DNA from: Erythrobacter sp. UBA1916
GTDB taxonomy: Bacteria > Pseudomonadota > Alphaproteobacteria > Sphingomonadales > Sphingomonadaceae
DNA length: 64,000 nucleotides
Direction: 5' to 3'
NCBI GenBank assembly: GCA_002337385.1
Contig: DDFY01000003.1
Coordinates: forward strand, 108,141-172,140
Below the pieces are notes generated by a model that was not told the origin of the DNA, ran no database searches, and saw only the letters and a program-made list of their open reading frames with translations. A program made the position numbers and the translations under genes. Positions 17,415 to 26,061 of the stretch are shown here, piece by piece. Within the stretch, counting starts at the first letter, position 1. Every line of letters begins with the position of its first letter.

Positions 17415-18404
17415 ATGACCCGCGTCATCCGTATTCACGCCACCGGCGGCCCTGAACAATTGCAGATCGAGGACATGGCGGTCGGCGGCCCAGGCCCTGG
17501 CGAGGTGCGTCTCGCCATATCTGCCGTCGGGCTTAACCGGGCCGAGGCCATGTACCGCGCAGGCAAATATCCGGTTGAGCCCAAGCTCCCCAGCCTGATC
17601 GGATACGAGGGCGTCGGCACGGTCACCGCGCTCGGCGAAGGGGTGAGCAACTTCGCTGTAGGCCAGCGGGTCTGCGTGCTGCCGATGATCTCGCAGGGCG
17701 ACTACGGGATCTGGGCCGAGGAGGCGATCGTGCCCACGCGCATCCTGCTCCCCGCGCCCGAGGGCGTCAGCGACGAGCAGGCCGCGGCGATCTGGATGCA
17801 ATACATGACCGCCTTCGCGATCATCGAAGTAGCGGACTTGGGCATCGGCGAGGCAGCGATCATTCCGGCGGCATCGTCAAGCGTGGGACTTGCCGCGATT
17901 CAGCTAGCCAACTGGGCGGGAGGCGTCTCGATTGCGGCCACCCGCACCAGCGAAAAGGCCGAAGCGCTCAAGGCACTGGGCGCGCAGCACGTCATCGCGA
18001 CTCAGGAGGAAAACCTCGTGGAGCGCGTGATGGAGATCACCGGCGGCGAAGGCGCACGTTGTGCGTTCGACCCGGTTGGCGGCCCCTATGTCGATACGCT
18101 CGCCCAAGCGCTGGCCCCGCGCGGAATCTTGTTCGTTTACGGCGGTTTGTCGGGCGAACCGACGCCCTACCCTCACTGGCCGATGGCGTTCAAAGGCTGC
18201 TCCATGCGCGGCTGGGTGGCGAGCGAGATCTGGAACCATCCCGAACGGTTCGAACGCGCCCGCAAGCGGATCGAGCAAGGACTGGCGGGAGGCCATCTCC
18301 AGCCCGTTATCGCCAAGATATTCGACGGCCTTGAATCCTTGCCCGAAGCCAATGCCTTCCTCGAATCGAACCAGCAGGTCGGCAAGGTGGTTGTGCGGTT
18401 CTAG
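17415..18404 (+). CDS. Quinone-oxidoreductase-like medium-chain dehydrogenase
   Basis: 329 residues from the ATG at 17415, which has AGAGGAG about 8 bases upstream. Typical zinc-independent MDR family: GroES-like N-terminal domain with GPGEVRLAISAVGLNRAEAM and LIGYEGVGTVTALGEGV, then an NAD(P)-binding Rossmann domain with IIPAASSSVGLAAIQLANWAG, where an altered glycine motif (AASSSVG) replaces the usual GAAGGVG, and GGLSGEPTPYP. No catalytic zinc ligands are seen. Likely reduces quinones or conjugated carbonyls with NADPH. The closeness to the TonB-dependent receptor may be incidental. Confidence 0.88.
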   Translation: MTRVIRIHATGGPEQLQIEDMAVGGPGPGEVRLAISAVGLNRAEAMYRAGKYPVEPKLPSLIGYEGVGTVTALGEGVSNFAVGQRVCVLPMISQGDYGIWAEEAIVPTRILLPAPEGVSDEQAAAIWMQYMTAFAIIEVADLGIGEAAIIPAASSSVGLAAIQLANWAGGVSIAATRTSEKAEALKALGAQHVIATQEENLVERVMEITGGEGARCAFDPVGGPYVDTLAQALAPRGILFVYGGLSGEPTPYPHWPMAFKGCSMRGWVASEIWNHPERFERARKRIEQGLAGGHLQPVIAKIFDGLESLPEANAFLESNQQVGKVVVRF

Positions 18405-18430
18405 CGGTGCGATTAAAGCGCCCATGGCGT

Positions 18431-18507
18431 GCGCTCGTAGCTCAGCAGGATAGAGCATCGGATTCCTAATCCGGGGGCCACAGGTTCGAATCCTGTCGGG
18501 CGCACCA
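18431..18507 (+). tRNA. tRNA-Arg (CCT anticodon)
   Basis: 77 bases including an encoded CCA. The acceptor stem GCGCTCG pairs with CGGGCGC (one G-T), the D arm GCTC...GAGC is present, the anticodon stem TCGGA/TCCGG encloses loop TTCCTAA, giving anticodon CCT (18465-18467) that reads AGG, and the T arm ACAGG-TTCGAAT-CCTGT is perfect. The gene is followed at once by tandem repeats that copy its 3' end. Confidence 0.97.
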
Positions 18508-18772
18508 AAGGGCAGCATCCCGCAAGGGGTGTTGCCCTTTGGTTTGTCCCCATCAGGTTCGAACCTCGTTCGGAGCCGAAGCCGCGCAGCGGTGTAGGCG
18601 TCCGGAGCGCAGCGAAGGACAATCCTGTCGGGCGCACCAAAGGGCAGCATCCCGCAAGGGGTGTTGCCCTTTGGTTTGTCCCCATCAGGTTCGAACATCG
18701 TTCGGAGCCGAAGCCGCGCAGCAGCGTAGGCGTCCGGAGCGCAGCGAAGGACAATCCTGTCGGGCGCACCAA
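18489..18772 (+). repeat. 132-bp tandem repeats containing the tRNA-Arg 3' end
   Basis: Two full units, 18489-18620 and 18621-18752, differ at 3 of 132 positions; a third copy of only the first 20 bases ends at 18772. Each unit begins with AATCCTGTCGGGCGCACCA, the 3' 19 bases of the tRNA. Next comes a 15-bp stem-loop (AAAGGGCAGCATCCC / GGGGTGTTGCCCTTT, with two G-U pairs and a GCAA loop), then a second T-arm-like CAGGTTCGAA and two small hairpins. The layout resembles the terminal repeats downstream of E. coli tyrT (rtT). In minus orientation it yields false proteins. Between 18773 and 18873 I see only a small CCATCC/GGATGG hairpin (18790-18804). Confidence 0.92.
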
Positions 18773-18873
18773 GTTTTAACGACACGCGGCCATCCGGGGG
18801 ATGGACGTGGGTCAAAACTCCCGAGCGAGCCGACGGGCCAAGCAATATCATCCTGGCAAGAGGTTCCGCCCTT

Positions 18874-19773
18874 TTAAGGCGTCGCCGCCAGCGCGCTCGG
18901 CGCGGACACCATCGCCCGCAGCCCAGAGCGTTGTCCGAGCCAGACACTCACCAGCACTGTTGCCGCCCCTATCAGCTGGACCGGACCCAGAGCCTGTCCG
19001 AGAAACAGCCACCCGAGAAGAACCGCCGTCAACGGGCTCAGGAAGCCCAGCGATGTGACCGCCGCCGGGCCAAGCCGCGCGATGCCGCGAAACCAGAAGA
19101 AATAGGTCAGAGCAGCGCCGATCAGACCCAGCCACAGGAGCCCCGCCAGATTGATCGCGCTCGGCATGGGAAAGCCCGGCTCCATCACAAGGGCAACGGG
19201 CAGGAGCAGCAGGCCCCCTGCCGTTAGCTGCCAGGCTGTGACCGTGAGCGCGGAGGCAGGCATTTCCCATTTGCGCGTCAGCACGGTTCCCGCCGCCATC
19301 GACAAGGCCCCGACCAGTGCTGCGGCTACACCAACAGGATCAAGCCGGGCCTGTGGTGCAAGAAGCAAAAGGCCCACGCCGACCATCCCGGCAACTGCAG
19401 CAAGGAGCCCGGCTGGCTTGACACGGGTACCCAGCATCGGCCGCGACAGCAGCAGCACGATCAGCGGTTGGATAGCACCCAGCGTTGCCGCCACCCCGCC
19501 CGGCAGCCTGTAGGCCGCGACAAACAGTGCCGCCCAGAAGATGGCGAAGTTGAGCGCGCCAAGCAGGAAAATCCGCCCGACCAGTTCGCGCGGAGGAAGG
19601 CGATGAACCACGACGAGGAGCAACAACCCCGCGGGCAAGGCCCGCAATGCGCCGACCATCAGCGGAAAGCCATCAGGCAGGAACTGGGTGGTGACGATGT
19701 AAGTGCTGCCCCAGATCACCGGTGCGCTTGCGGTCAGAACGATGTCGCCAGATCGGGCCAAGGCCACCTCCAT
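18874..19773 (-). CDS. EamA/DMT-family transporter
   Basis: 299 residues from the ATG at 19773; longer starts would run through the divergent MarR gene and its operator. About ten membrane helices in two EamA halves: the first begins IVLTASAPVIWGSTYIVTTQFLPDG and the second MAAGTVLTRKW...AVTSLGFLSPLTAVLLGWLFLGQAL, both written here in part. This family exports amino acids or other small metabolites, or drugs. Divergent to a MarR gene with a palindromic operator between them, so expression is probably released by a ligand of that regulator. Confidence 0.9.
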   Translation of the reverse strand: MEVALARSGDIVLTASAPVIWGSTYIVTTQFLPDGFPLMVGALRALPAGLLLLVVVHRLPPRELVGRIFLLGALNFAIFWAALFVAAYRLPGGVAATLGAIQPLIVLLLSRPMLGTRVKPAGLLAAVAGMVGVGLLLLAPQARLDPVGVAAALVGALSMAAGTVLTRKWEMPASALTVTAWQLTAGGLLLLPVALVMEPGFPMPSAINLAGLLWLGLIGAALTYFFWFRGIARLGPAAVTSLGFLSPLTAVLLGWLFLGQALGPVQLIGAATVLVSVWLGQRSGLRAMVSAPSALAATP

Positions 19774-19774
19774 G

Positions 19775-19818
19775 TATCTTGAGATCAAGATATTTAGACA
19801 TTGCTTGATGTCAAGATA
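19775..19818. promoter_or_regulatory. MarR-type double operator between EamA and MarR genes
   Basis: TATCTTGAGATCAAGATA at 19775-19792 has perfect 8-bp arms with a 2-bp centre; CTTGATGTCAAG at 19804-19815, followed by ATA, repeats the same core. The first site abuts the ATG of the transporter. Two copies of a TTGA-NN-TCAA palindrome between a MarR gene and its divergent target is the classic layout for self- and target repression. Confidence 0.75.
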
Positions 19819-19839
19819 CATTCGGAATAGGCTTGCCGC

Positions 19840-20340
19840 ATGGATCAGGTGGACCGCATTCTCGACCAATGGCGCAGCGAGCGACCGGACCTTGATGTCG
19901 TCCCGATGGGCCTGTTCGGGCGCTTGTCTCGGCTCACCAGCCACTTGAGCGCGCAGATCGACAAGCCGTTCGAAGCCCGGGGACTAAACGCCGCGAGCTT
20001 CGATGTGCTGGCCACGCTGCGCCGCTCCGGGCCGCCCTATGCGCTCAGCCCGTCTGCACTGATTGCCTGGACGATGGTGACCTCGGGCACGATGACCAAC
20101 CGAATCGACCGCCTGGAAAAGGCAGGGCTGGTTTCACGCGCAGCCGATCCCAACGACGGGCGGGGAAGCCTGGTGACGCTGACAGACAAGGGCTTTGCCC
20201 TGATCGATGACCTGATCGGCGAACACGTTGCCAACCAGCATCGCCTGATCGCGGGGCTGGACGAAGCAGAAAGCGCTGAACTCGACCGGCTGCTCGCCAA
20301 ATGGCTAGCGTGCTTCGAAACAGATAAAAACGAAGGCTGA
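19840..20340 (+). CDS. MarR-family transcriptional regulator
   Basis: 166 residues. A standard MarR protein: N-terminal dimer helices, winged helix with SALIAWTMVTSGTMTNRIDRLE as recognition part (written up to 20 residues in a row: LIAWTMVTSGTMTNRIDRLE), wing ADPNDGRGSLVTLTDKGFAL, and C-terminal helix LDRLLAKWLACFET. It is divergent from the EamA transporter and the double palindrome at 19775-19815 is its likely operator. Ligand unknown. Confidence 0.92.
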   Translation: MDQVDRILDQWRSERPDLDVVPMGLFGRLSRLTSHLSAQIDKPFEARGLNAASFDVLATLRRSGPPYALSPSALIAWTMVTSGTMTNRIDRLEKAGLVSRAADPNDGRGSLVTLTDKGFALIDDLIGEHVANQHRLIAGLDEAESAELDRLLAKWLACFETDKNEG

Positions 20341-20367
20341 CGCGCCAATCCAGCGCGCCCCGCAAGC

Positions 20368-20838
20368 TCAGTTCAATTCGTCAGGCGGTGCAACCGGAAG
20401 CGGCAGCGGTGCGACTGGCACGCCTTCCTCAAGCAGTTCGCGCGCCTCGTCGAGGCTCGCCTCGCCGTGGATCGCGGCCTGCTCACGCTCGCCATAGTGC
20501 ATCGCGCGCGATTGCTCGGCAAAGCCCTTGCCGACCCAGGTGCTGTTCTTGAGAGCTTCAGCCTGCGCCTTGGCAAGCTGCTCTATCGCTGCCTCCACCT
20601 GCGGGGGCATCGGACCATTCGCAAGCGGCCGTTGCGCCGCATCAGGCACAGCCCGTTCGACAATCTGATTGCCCTTGCGCGGCACGGCGGGGGCCATCGG
20701 GGCCTTCTCGATCGCGCCGGAGCCGCATTCGGGACAGGCAAGCAGACCCTTGTCATGCTGCGAGGCAAAATCTTCGGATGAGCGGAACCAGCCTTCGAAG
20801 GCGTGGCCCTGATCGCAGCTGAGTTCGAACACTATCAT
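20368..20838 (-). CDS. DUF1178 family protein
   Basis: 156 residues from the ATG at 20838; longer frames upstream overlap the nitrilase gene. MIVFELSCDQGHAFEGWFRS and LLACPECGSGAIEKAPMAP are the hallmark of DUF1178, with a Cys/His-plus-CPEC zinc-ribbon-like start. The C-terminal part (about 75-150) is helical with a Glu-rich stretch. The molecular function of DUF1178 is not known to me. It follows the nitrilase gene by 7 bp, and the nitrilase-DUF1178 pairing is common in alphaproteobacteria. Confidence 0.9.
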   Translation of the reverse strand: MIVFELSCDQGHAFEGWFRSSEDFASQHDKGLLACPECGSGAIEKAPMAPAVPRKGNQIVERAVPDAAQRPLANGPMPPQVEAAIEQLAKAQAEALKNSTWVGKGFAEQSRAMHYGEREQAAIHGEASLDEARELLEEGVPVAPLPLPVAPPDELN

Positions 20839-20845
20839 GATTGTG

Positions 20846-21679
20846 TCATCTAGGCAGATCGCGCCGATTGGCAAGACTGGGCAGCTGCGCGCGCACCTCA
20901 GCGATGCGGTGAGGATCGAGGCTTGCAAGGCCCGGTTGCCCAGACGCGGTCTCGCCCATATCGAGCGCCACCTCTCCCCATGGGTCAACCACCAGGGAAT
21001 GGCCGTAGGTCTTCCGACCATCCTCGTGTTCGCCCACCTGCGCTGCGGCCACGACATAGGCGCTCGCCTCGACCGCACGAGCGCGCTGCAGCAGGTGCCA
21101 GTGTGCCTTACCCGTCGGCACGGTGAAGGCCGCGGGAATGGAAATGCAGTCGCACTTGGCGCGGCCCAATGCCTCGAACAGCGCGGGGAAGCGAATGTCG
21201 TAACACACCGCGAGGCCGAGACGGCCCACGGGCGTATCGGGCACCACCACCACCTGTTCGCCGGGCGCATATTGCGCCGACTCGCGCCAACTTTCACCGC
21301 TCGCCAGCGAAACGTCGAACATATGGATCTTGTCGTAGCGCGCCCTGATCTCACCCTTGTCGTCGATCACGAGGCTGCGGTTGGCCCAACGCTCGTCCTC
21401 CAAACGCTGCACCGGCAGCGAACCGAGCGCCAGCCACACACCGAGACGCGCCGCACATTCGCGCAACTGCGCCAGTTGCCGGTTGTTCACTTCGGGCACC
21501 ACATGCTCAGCCGCGCGCTTGCGATTGCGATCGAGCAGAAGCGCCATTTCCGGGGTAAAGACCATGGCCGCCCCCTCCCCCGCCGCGCGCTCCATGCCCT
21601 CGGCAATGATGCGCGCATTGGCATCGGGATCGATGCCGGTCGTCATCTGCAGCAGCGCGATGCGGGTGAGGTCGCTCAC
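20846..21679 (-). CDS. Carbon-nitrogen hydrolase (Nit1/Nit2-like)
   Basis: 277 residues with the complete nitrilase triad: E44 in VFTPEMALL, K117 in ARYDKIHMFDV and C159 in LGLAVCYDIRFP. The sequence is most like the Nit1/omega-amidase-type branch (deaminated glutathione amidase or related), which clears damaged glutathione or ketoacid amides; the exact substrate is not fixed by sequence alone. It lies 9 bp downstream of the glutaredoxin gene and is followed by DUF1178, so the three probably form an operon. The glutaredoxin neighbour fits a role around glutathione. Confidence 0.9.
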   Translation of the reverse strand: MSDLTRIALLQMTTGIDPDANARIIAEGMERAAGEGAAMVFTPEMALLLDRNRKRAAEHVVPEVNNRQLAQLRECAARLGVWLALGSLPVQRLEDERWANRSLVIDDKGEIRARYDKIHMFDVSLASGESWRESAQYAPGEQVVVVPDTPVGRLGLAVCYDIRFPALFEALGRAKCDCISIPAAFTVPTGKAHWHLLQRARAVEASAYVVAAAQVGEHEDGRKTYGHSLVVDPWGEVALDMGETASGQPGLASLDPHRIAEVRAQLPSLANRRDLPR

Positions 21680-21688
21680 AGCCTTGGC

Positions 21689-21952
21689 CTATAGCCCGAG
21701 CTTCGGATCAAGCTTGCCCGCAGCATCAAGCGCGGCCAGTTCGTCCGATCCGCCGATGCTCTCGTCGTCGATGAATATCTGCGGCACTGTTCGTGCATCA
21801 GGGTTGCGCTCGATCATCTCCTGACGCTTCGGGCCGCCCATCGTGATGTCGTACTCTTCGTAGGCGACGCCCTTGCGGTCGAGCAGCGCCTTGGCGCGGT
21901 GGCAATAGCCGCAATAGGCCTTGGTGTAGATTTCCACGCGCGGCGTGCTCAT
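21689..21952 (-). CDS. grxC: Glutaredoxin 3
   Basis: 87 residues, usual length for GrxC. Active site C14-G-Y-C17 in YTKAYCGYCHRAKALLDRKG, the TVPQIFIDDESIGGSDEL motif with cis-Pro, and the GG-D glutathione-binding end are all present. It reduces protein disulfides and glutathione mixed disulfides. First gene of the grxC-nitrilase-DUF1178 operon; its start faces hsp20 across 126 bp. Confidence 0.95.
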   Translation of the reverse strand: MSTPRVEIYTKAYCGYCHRAKALLDRKGVAYEEYDITMGGPKRQEMIERNPDARTVPQIFIDDESIGGSDELAALDAAGKLDPKLGL

Positions 21953-21984
21953 GATTAACGTCCTTTTCTGATGGCACGCTTCCT

Positions 21985-22012
21985 CTTGAAAGCGGTTGAG
22001 CCAATCCTATTT
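21985..22012 (+). promoter_or_regulatory. RpoH-type heat-shock promoter of hsp20
   Basis: CTTGAAA at 21985-21991 and CCTATTT at 22006-22012, separated by 14 bases, fit the heat-shock sigma factor (sigma-32/RpoH) pattern CTTGAAA-N11-16-CCCATNT with one or two changes at -10. Transcription would begin near 22019, giving a leader of about 60 bases before the hsp20 ATG. Confidence 0.65.
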
Positions 22013-22018
22013 TTTTAG

Positions 22019-22071
22019 TGCGGGCGCCGCAACCGGGCCCGTCAAATGTCAAATTGCTCAACAGAGGATTT
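22019..22071 (+). ncRNA. ROSE-like RNA thermometer in the hsp20 leader
   Basis: A 5' hairpin (GCGGGC...GCCCGT, 22021-22042 region) is followed by AAATTGCTC, loop AACA, GAGGATTT (22051-22071). In this second hairpin AAAT pairs with ATTT, CTC pairs with GAG, and a TTG/GG internal mismatch with an extra G lies between, so the Shine-Dalgarno AGAGGA (22063-22068) is masked by a weak stem carrying the UUGCU word. This matches the ROSE element architecture of alphaproteobacterial small heat-shock genes. Confidence 0.6.
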
Positions 22072-22078
22072 GTTTCAC

Positions 22079-22552
22079 ATGAATCGTTTCGATCTTACCC
22101 CCTATCGCCGTTCAACCGTTGGTTTCGACCGTCTTTTTGACCTGCTCGAAAGCAATGCCCGCAATGCTGCCGGCGATAACTATCCCCCCTTCAATATCGA
22201 GCGTCGCAGCGAAGATGCCTATCGCATCACCGTGGCCGTGGCCGGCTTCAAGAGCGAAGATCTCGACATTACCGCGCAGCAGAACCTGCTCGTAGTGCAG
22301 GGCCGCAAGCGCGCCGAGTCCCCCGAGGGTGACATGCTGCATGTCGGCATCGCCAACCGCGGATTTGAGCGCCGGTTCGAGCTGGCCGACTACGTGCGCG
22401 TCGATAATGCCGACCTCGCCGATGGCCTGCTGGTGATCGATCTGGTGCGCGAAGTGCCCGATGCGATGAAGCCCAAAAAGATCGCAATCGGCGGCAACAC
22501 GCTCGAAGTGGTCAGCGACAATAGCAAGGATAAGTCCGCAGACGCGGCCTAA
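22079..22552 (+). CDS. Small heat-shock protein (Hsp20/IbpA-like)
   Basis: 157 residues from the ATG at 22079, 10 bases after AGAGGA. The N-terminus MNRFDLTPYRRSTVGFDRLF is that of class A alphaproteobacterial sHsps. An alpha-crystallin domain (about 38-130) contains YPPFNIERRSEDAYRITVAV and the FERRFELADYVRV block, then ADLADGLLVIDLVREVP, while the usual C-terminal IxI anchor appears as KKIAI. It holds unfolding proteins in soluble form under heat stress. Promoter and leader suggest dual control by RpoH and by an RNA thermometer. Confidence 0.93.
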   Translation: MNRFDLTPYRRSTVGFDRLFDLLESNARNAAGDNYPPFNIERRSEDAYRITVAVAGFKSEDLDITAQQNLLVVQGRKRAESPEGDMLHVGIANRGFERRFELADYVRVDNADLADGLLVIDLVREVPDAMKPKKIAIGGNTLEVVSDNSKDKSADAA

Positions 22553-22582
22553 TCCGAGCCAATAGATCATTCTGAAATTTTT

Positions 22583-22610
22583 GGGGGCGGGTTCATGGGC
22601 ACCCGCCCCC
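22583..22610 (+). terminator. Strong hairpin after hsp20
   Basis: GGGGGCGGGT (22583-22592) and ACCCGCCCCC (22601-22610) make a perfect 10-bp stem with an 8-base loop, 30 bp after the hsp20 stop. The 3' tail TCGGCTTGTG is poor in T, so termination may be helped by Rho. The remaining bases to pyrG hold only a CTAGGC/GCCTAG hairpin (22812-22826) just past the pyrG stop. Confidence 0.65.
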
Positions 22611-22826
22611 TCGGCTTGTGGCCGACTCACCCCCCGCAAGCGCAAACCCCGGGTCGCAAAAGGGGCAAGCGTTCGAGCGGCAAGCTAAATGCGCTGGCAG
22701 CGCGCCTGCATCAGCGGCGCGCGCCAAGCGCGAATTCCAACTATGGATCGAATATGCCTGATCTTAAACGATTGGCAAACTGGATTAGAGCGAAAACGGA
22801 TGAGGTTTTCTCTAGGCGTTGCCTAG

Positions 22827-24479
<1,653 letters not shown>

Positions 24480-24519
24480 TTAAGCTGCCTCACGGATTCG
24501 ACGCAAGCGCAAAGCTTGC

Positions 24520-24552
24520 AAAATCCCCCGACAGGCAAAGCCCGTGGGGGAT
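24520..24552 (-). terminator. Intrinsic terminator after secG
   Basis: Read on the minus strand, ATCCCCC (24552-24546) and GGGGGAT (24529-24523) close a stem with an inner GGGC-TTT-GCC part, and it is followed by TTTT. It lies 22 bp past the secG stop and ends transcription from tpiA-secG before pyrG. Confidence 0.75.
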
Positions 24553-24574
24553 AACTGCCGTGAGTGGTGAAGCC

Positions 24575-24949
24575 TTACTCGCTTACGCCAGCGAGCGGAT
24601 CGTCGGCGGGAGCCGCCTGGGTTGCGGACGGAGCGGACGGAACGCCCTCTGTCGCACCGCCAGCCGGTTCGGTAACCGAACGATCAAGCGAATCATCGAT
24701 AGTGCGCGTGCCAGAAGCATTGACCGCCACACCGGCCAGAATGATCGCCAGCGCAACAAACAGCACCGCCGACCACTTGGTGGCACGGGTGAGGAAATCG
24801 GCCGCACCGCGCGCGCTCATCACGCCGCCGGGGCTACCGCCGCCGCCCATGCCGAGCCCGCCACCTTCCGAACGCTGCATCAGCACGAGGATGACGAGCA
24901 CAAAGGCGACCAGCGCCTGTACAACGGTAAGGAAGAGGAAAAGACCCAT
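24575..24949 (-). CDS. secG: Protein translocase subunit SecG
   Basis: 124 residues. Two membrane helices (about 1-23 and 55-77) joined by the family's Gly-rich loop (QRSEGGGLGMGGGG), with the FLTRATKWSAVLF motif that opens the second helix. The C-terminal tail is longer and Ala/Pro-rich, as usual in alphaproteobacteria. It is a small subunit of the SecYEG channel. It lies between tpiA (105 bp upstream) and pyrG. Confidence 0.95.
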   Translation of the reverse strand: MGLFLFLTVVQALVAFVLVILVLMQRSEGGGLGMGGGGSPGGVMSARGAADFLTRATKWSAVLFVALAIILAGVAVNASGTRTIDDSLDRSVTEPAGGATEGVPSAPSATQAAPADDPLAGVSE

Positions 24950-25054
24950 AATACTTCTTTGCTGCTGGGCGCTGCGGCGCCTGTATCAAAGCGGGCGATC
25001 TAGGCGTTTCGACCCGTTTGCACAAGTCATCGCCCGCGAGCGCCCCTCACTACC

Positions 25055-25813
25055 CTAGCCGTCGTGAGCTTCGGCTGCGGCGATGATGATGCCGAGGAAG
25101 CTCTCGGCCGTGAGGCTCGCGCCGCCCACCAGGGCACCGCCGACCTCGTTAGCGGAGAGCAGTTCGGCCGCGTTGTCGGGCTTGACCGAGCCGCCATAAA
25201 GGATGCGAACGGTTTCGCCCGCTTCCCCCAGCAGCTCGACCAGCTTGGCGCGGATCGCGCGGTGCATCGCGCTCACATCGTCGACCGTGGGCGTGCGTCC
25301 GGTGCCGATCGCCCAGACCGGCTCATAAGCGACAGTGAGGCGCTCGGCGGCATTCTCGGCACTCGGCAGCGAGGCGGCGAGCTGCGCGGTCACGACCGCC
25401 TCGGCCTCGCCCGCGTCGCGCTGCGCCTCGGTTTCACCGACGCAGACGATCACGTTCATATTGGCCGAGATCGCGGCATCTGCCTTGCAGCGCACCATCT
25501 CATCGGTTTCGCCATGATCGGCGCGGCGCTCGGAATGGCCGACGATCACGAAGCCTGCGCCCGAGTCCTTGAGCATGGGCGCCGAGATGTCGCCCGTATG
25601 CGCGCCGCCCTCGGCGGCATGGCAATCTTGTGCGCCCACGCCGATCAGCTCGGCTTCCTTGCGTGTGGCGTGGATAAGTGTGAACGGCGGAGCCAGTGCG
25701 ACCTCGACCTTCACCATCCGTTCGGCTGCGCGGTCGATTGCGCGGGCTTCGGAGAGCATCGCGCGGGTGCCGTGCATCTTCCAGTTTCCAACGATGTAAG
25801 GGCGCTGGGCCAT
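25055..25813 (-). CDS. tpiA: Triosephosphate isomerase
   Basis: 252 residues. Catalytic K12 in VGNWKMHG, the electrophilic His in FVIVGHSERRADHGE, the base Glu in TVAYEPVWAIGTG and phosphate-binding ILYGGSVKPDNA are all present. It interconverts dihydroxyacetone phosphate and glyceraldehyde 3-phosphate. First gene of a tpiA-secG unit; its start faces the PpiD-like gene over 248 bp, which holds both promoters and no visible gene. Confidence 0.97.
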   Translation of the reverse strand: MAQRPYIVGNWKMHGTRAMLSEARAIDRAAERMVKVEVALAPPFTLIHATRKEAELIGVGAQDCHAAEGGAHTGDISAPMLKDSGAGFVIVGHSERRADHGETDEMVRCKADAAISANMNVIVCVGETEAQRDAGEAEAVVTAQLAASLPSAENAAERLTVAYEPVWAIGTGRTPTVDDVSAMHRAIRAKLVELLGEAGETVRILYGGSVKPDNAAELLSANEVGGALVGGASLTAESFLGIIIAAAEAHDG

Positions 25814-26061
25814 CGAAATTCCCGTAATCTGTGTGTGTCTGGCGAGGCGGCAGATTTAGCCGCACCGCAACAAGGGCCTCAGCGGCTAGTCAGCCGGGGC
25901 GAGCTTGTCAAAGCCGCTTTTTCCCCGGATGACAATCCACACACTGGCTGTTGCGGGTCGGTCGCAGCCGGGATAAGGCGCAGCCATCATGCCCCAAAGC
26001 GGGGCGTGTGCCCTATTCCCAACAGATCCCTTGGATCGCAGGTCACAGACAAAGCCGCTTC

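Noticed and set aside
18489..18772. Repeats as a possible CRISPR array
   Set aside because: Units are 132 bp and directly joined without unique spacers; only two full copies and no cas genes.
18431..18873. tRNA 3'-end duplications as att sites of an integrated island
   Set aside because: The segments between copies are 113 bp, with no integrase or cargo; neighbouring genes are ordinary.
18413..18947. Minus-strand frames across the tRNA-Arg and its repeats, giving proteins ending with RTCGPRIRNPMLYPAELRAH and similar
   Set aside because: They are antisense translations of the tRNA and its 3'-end copies; this kind of peptide is a well-known annotation artefact.
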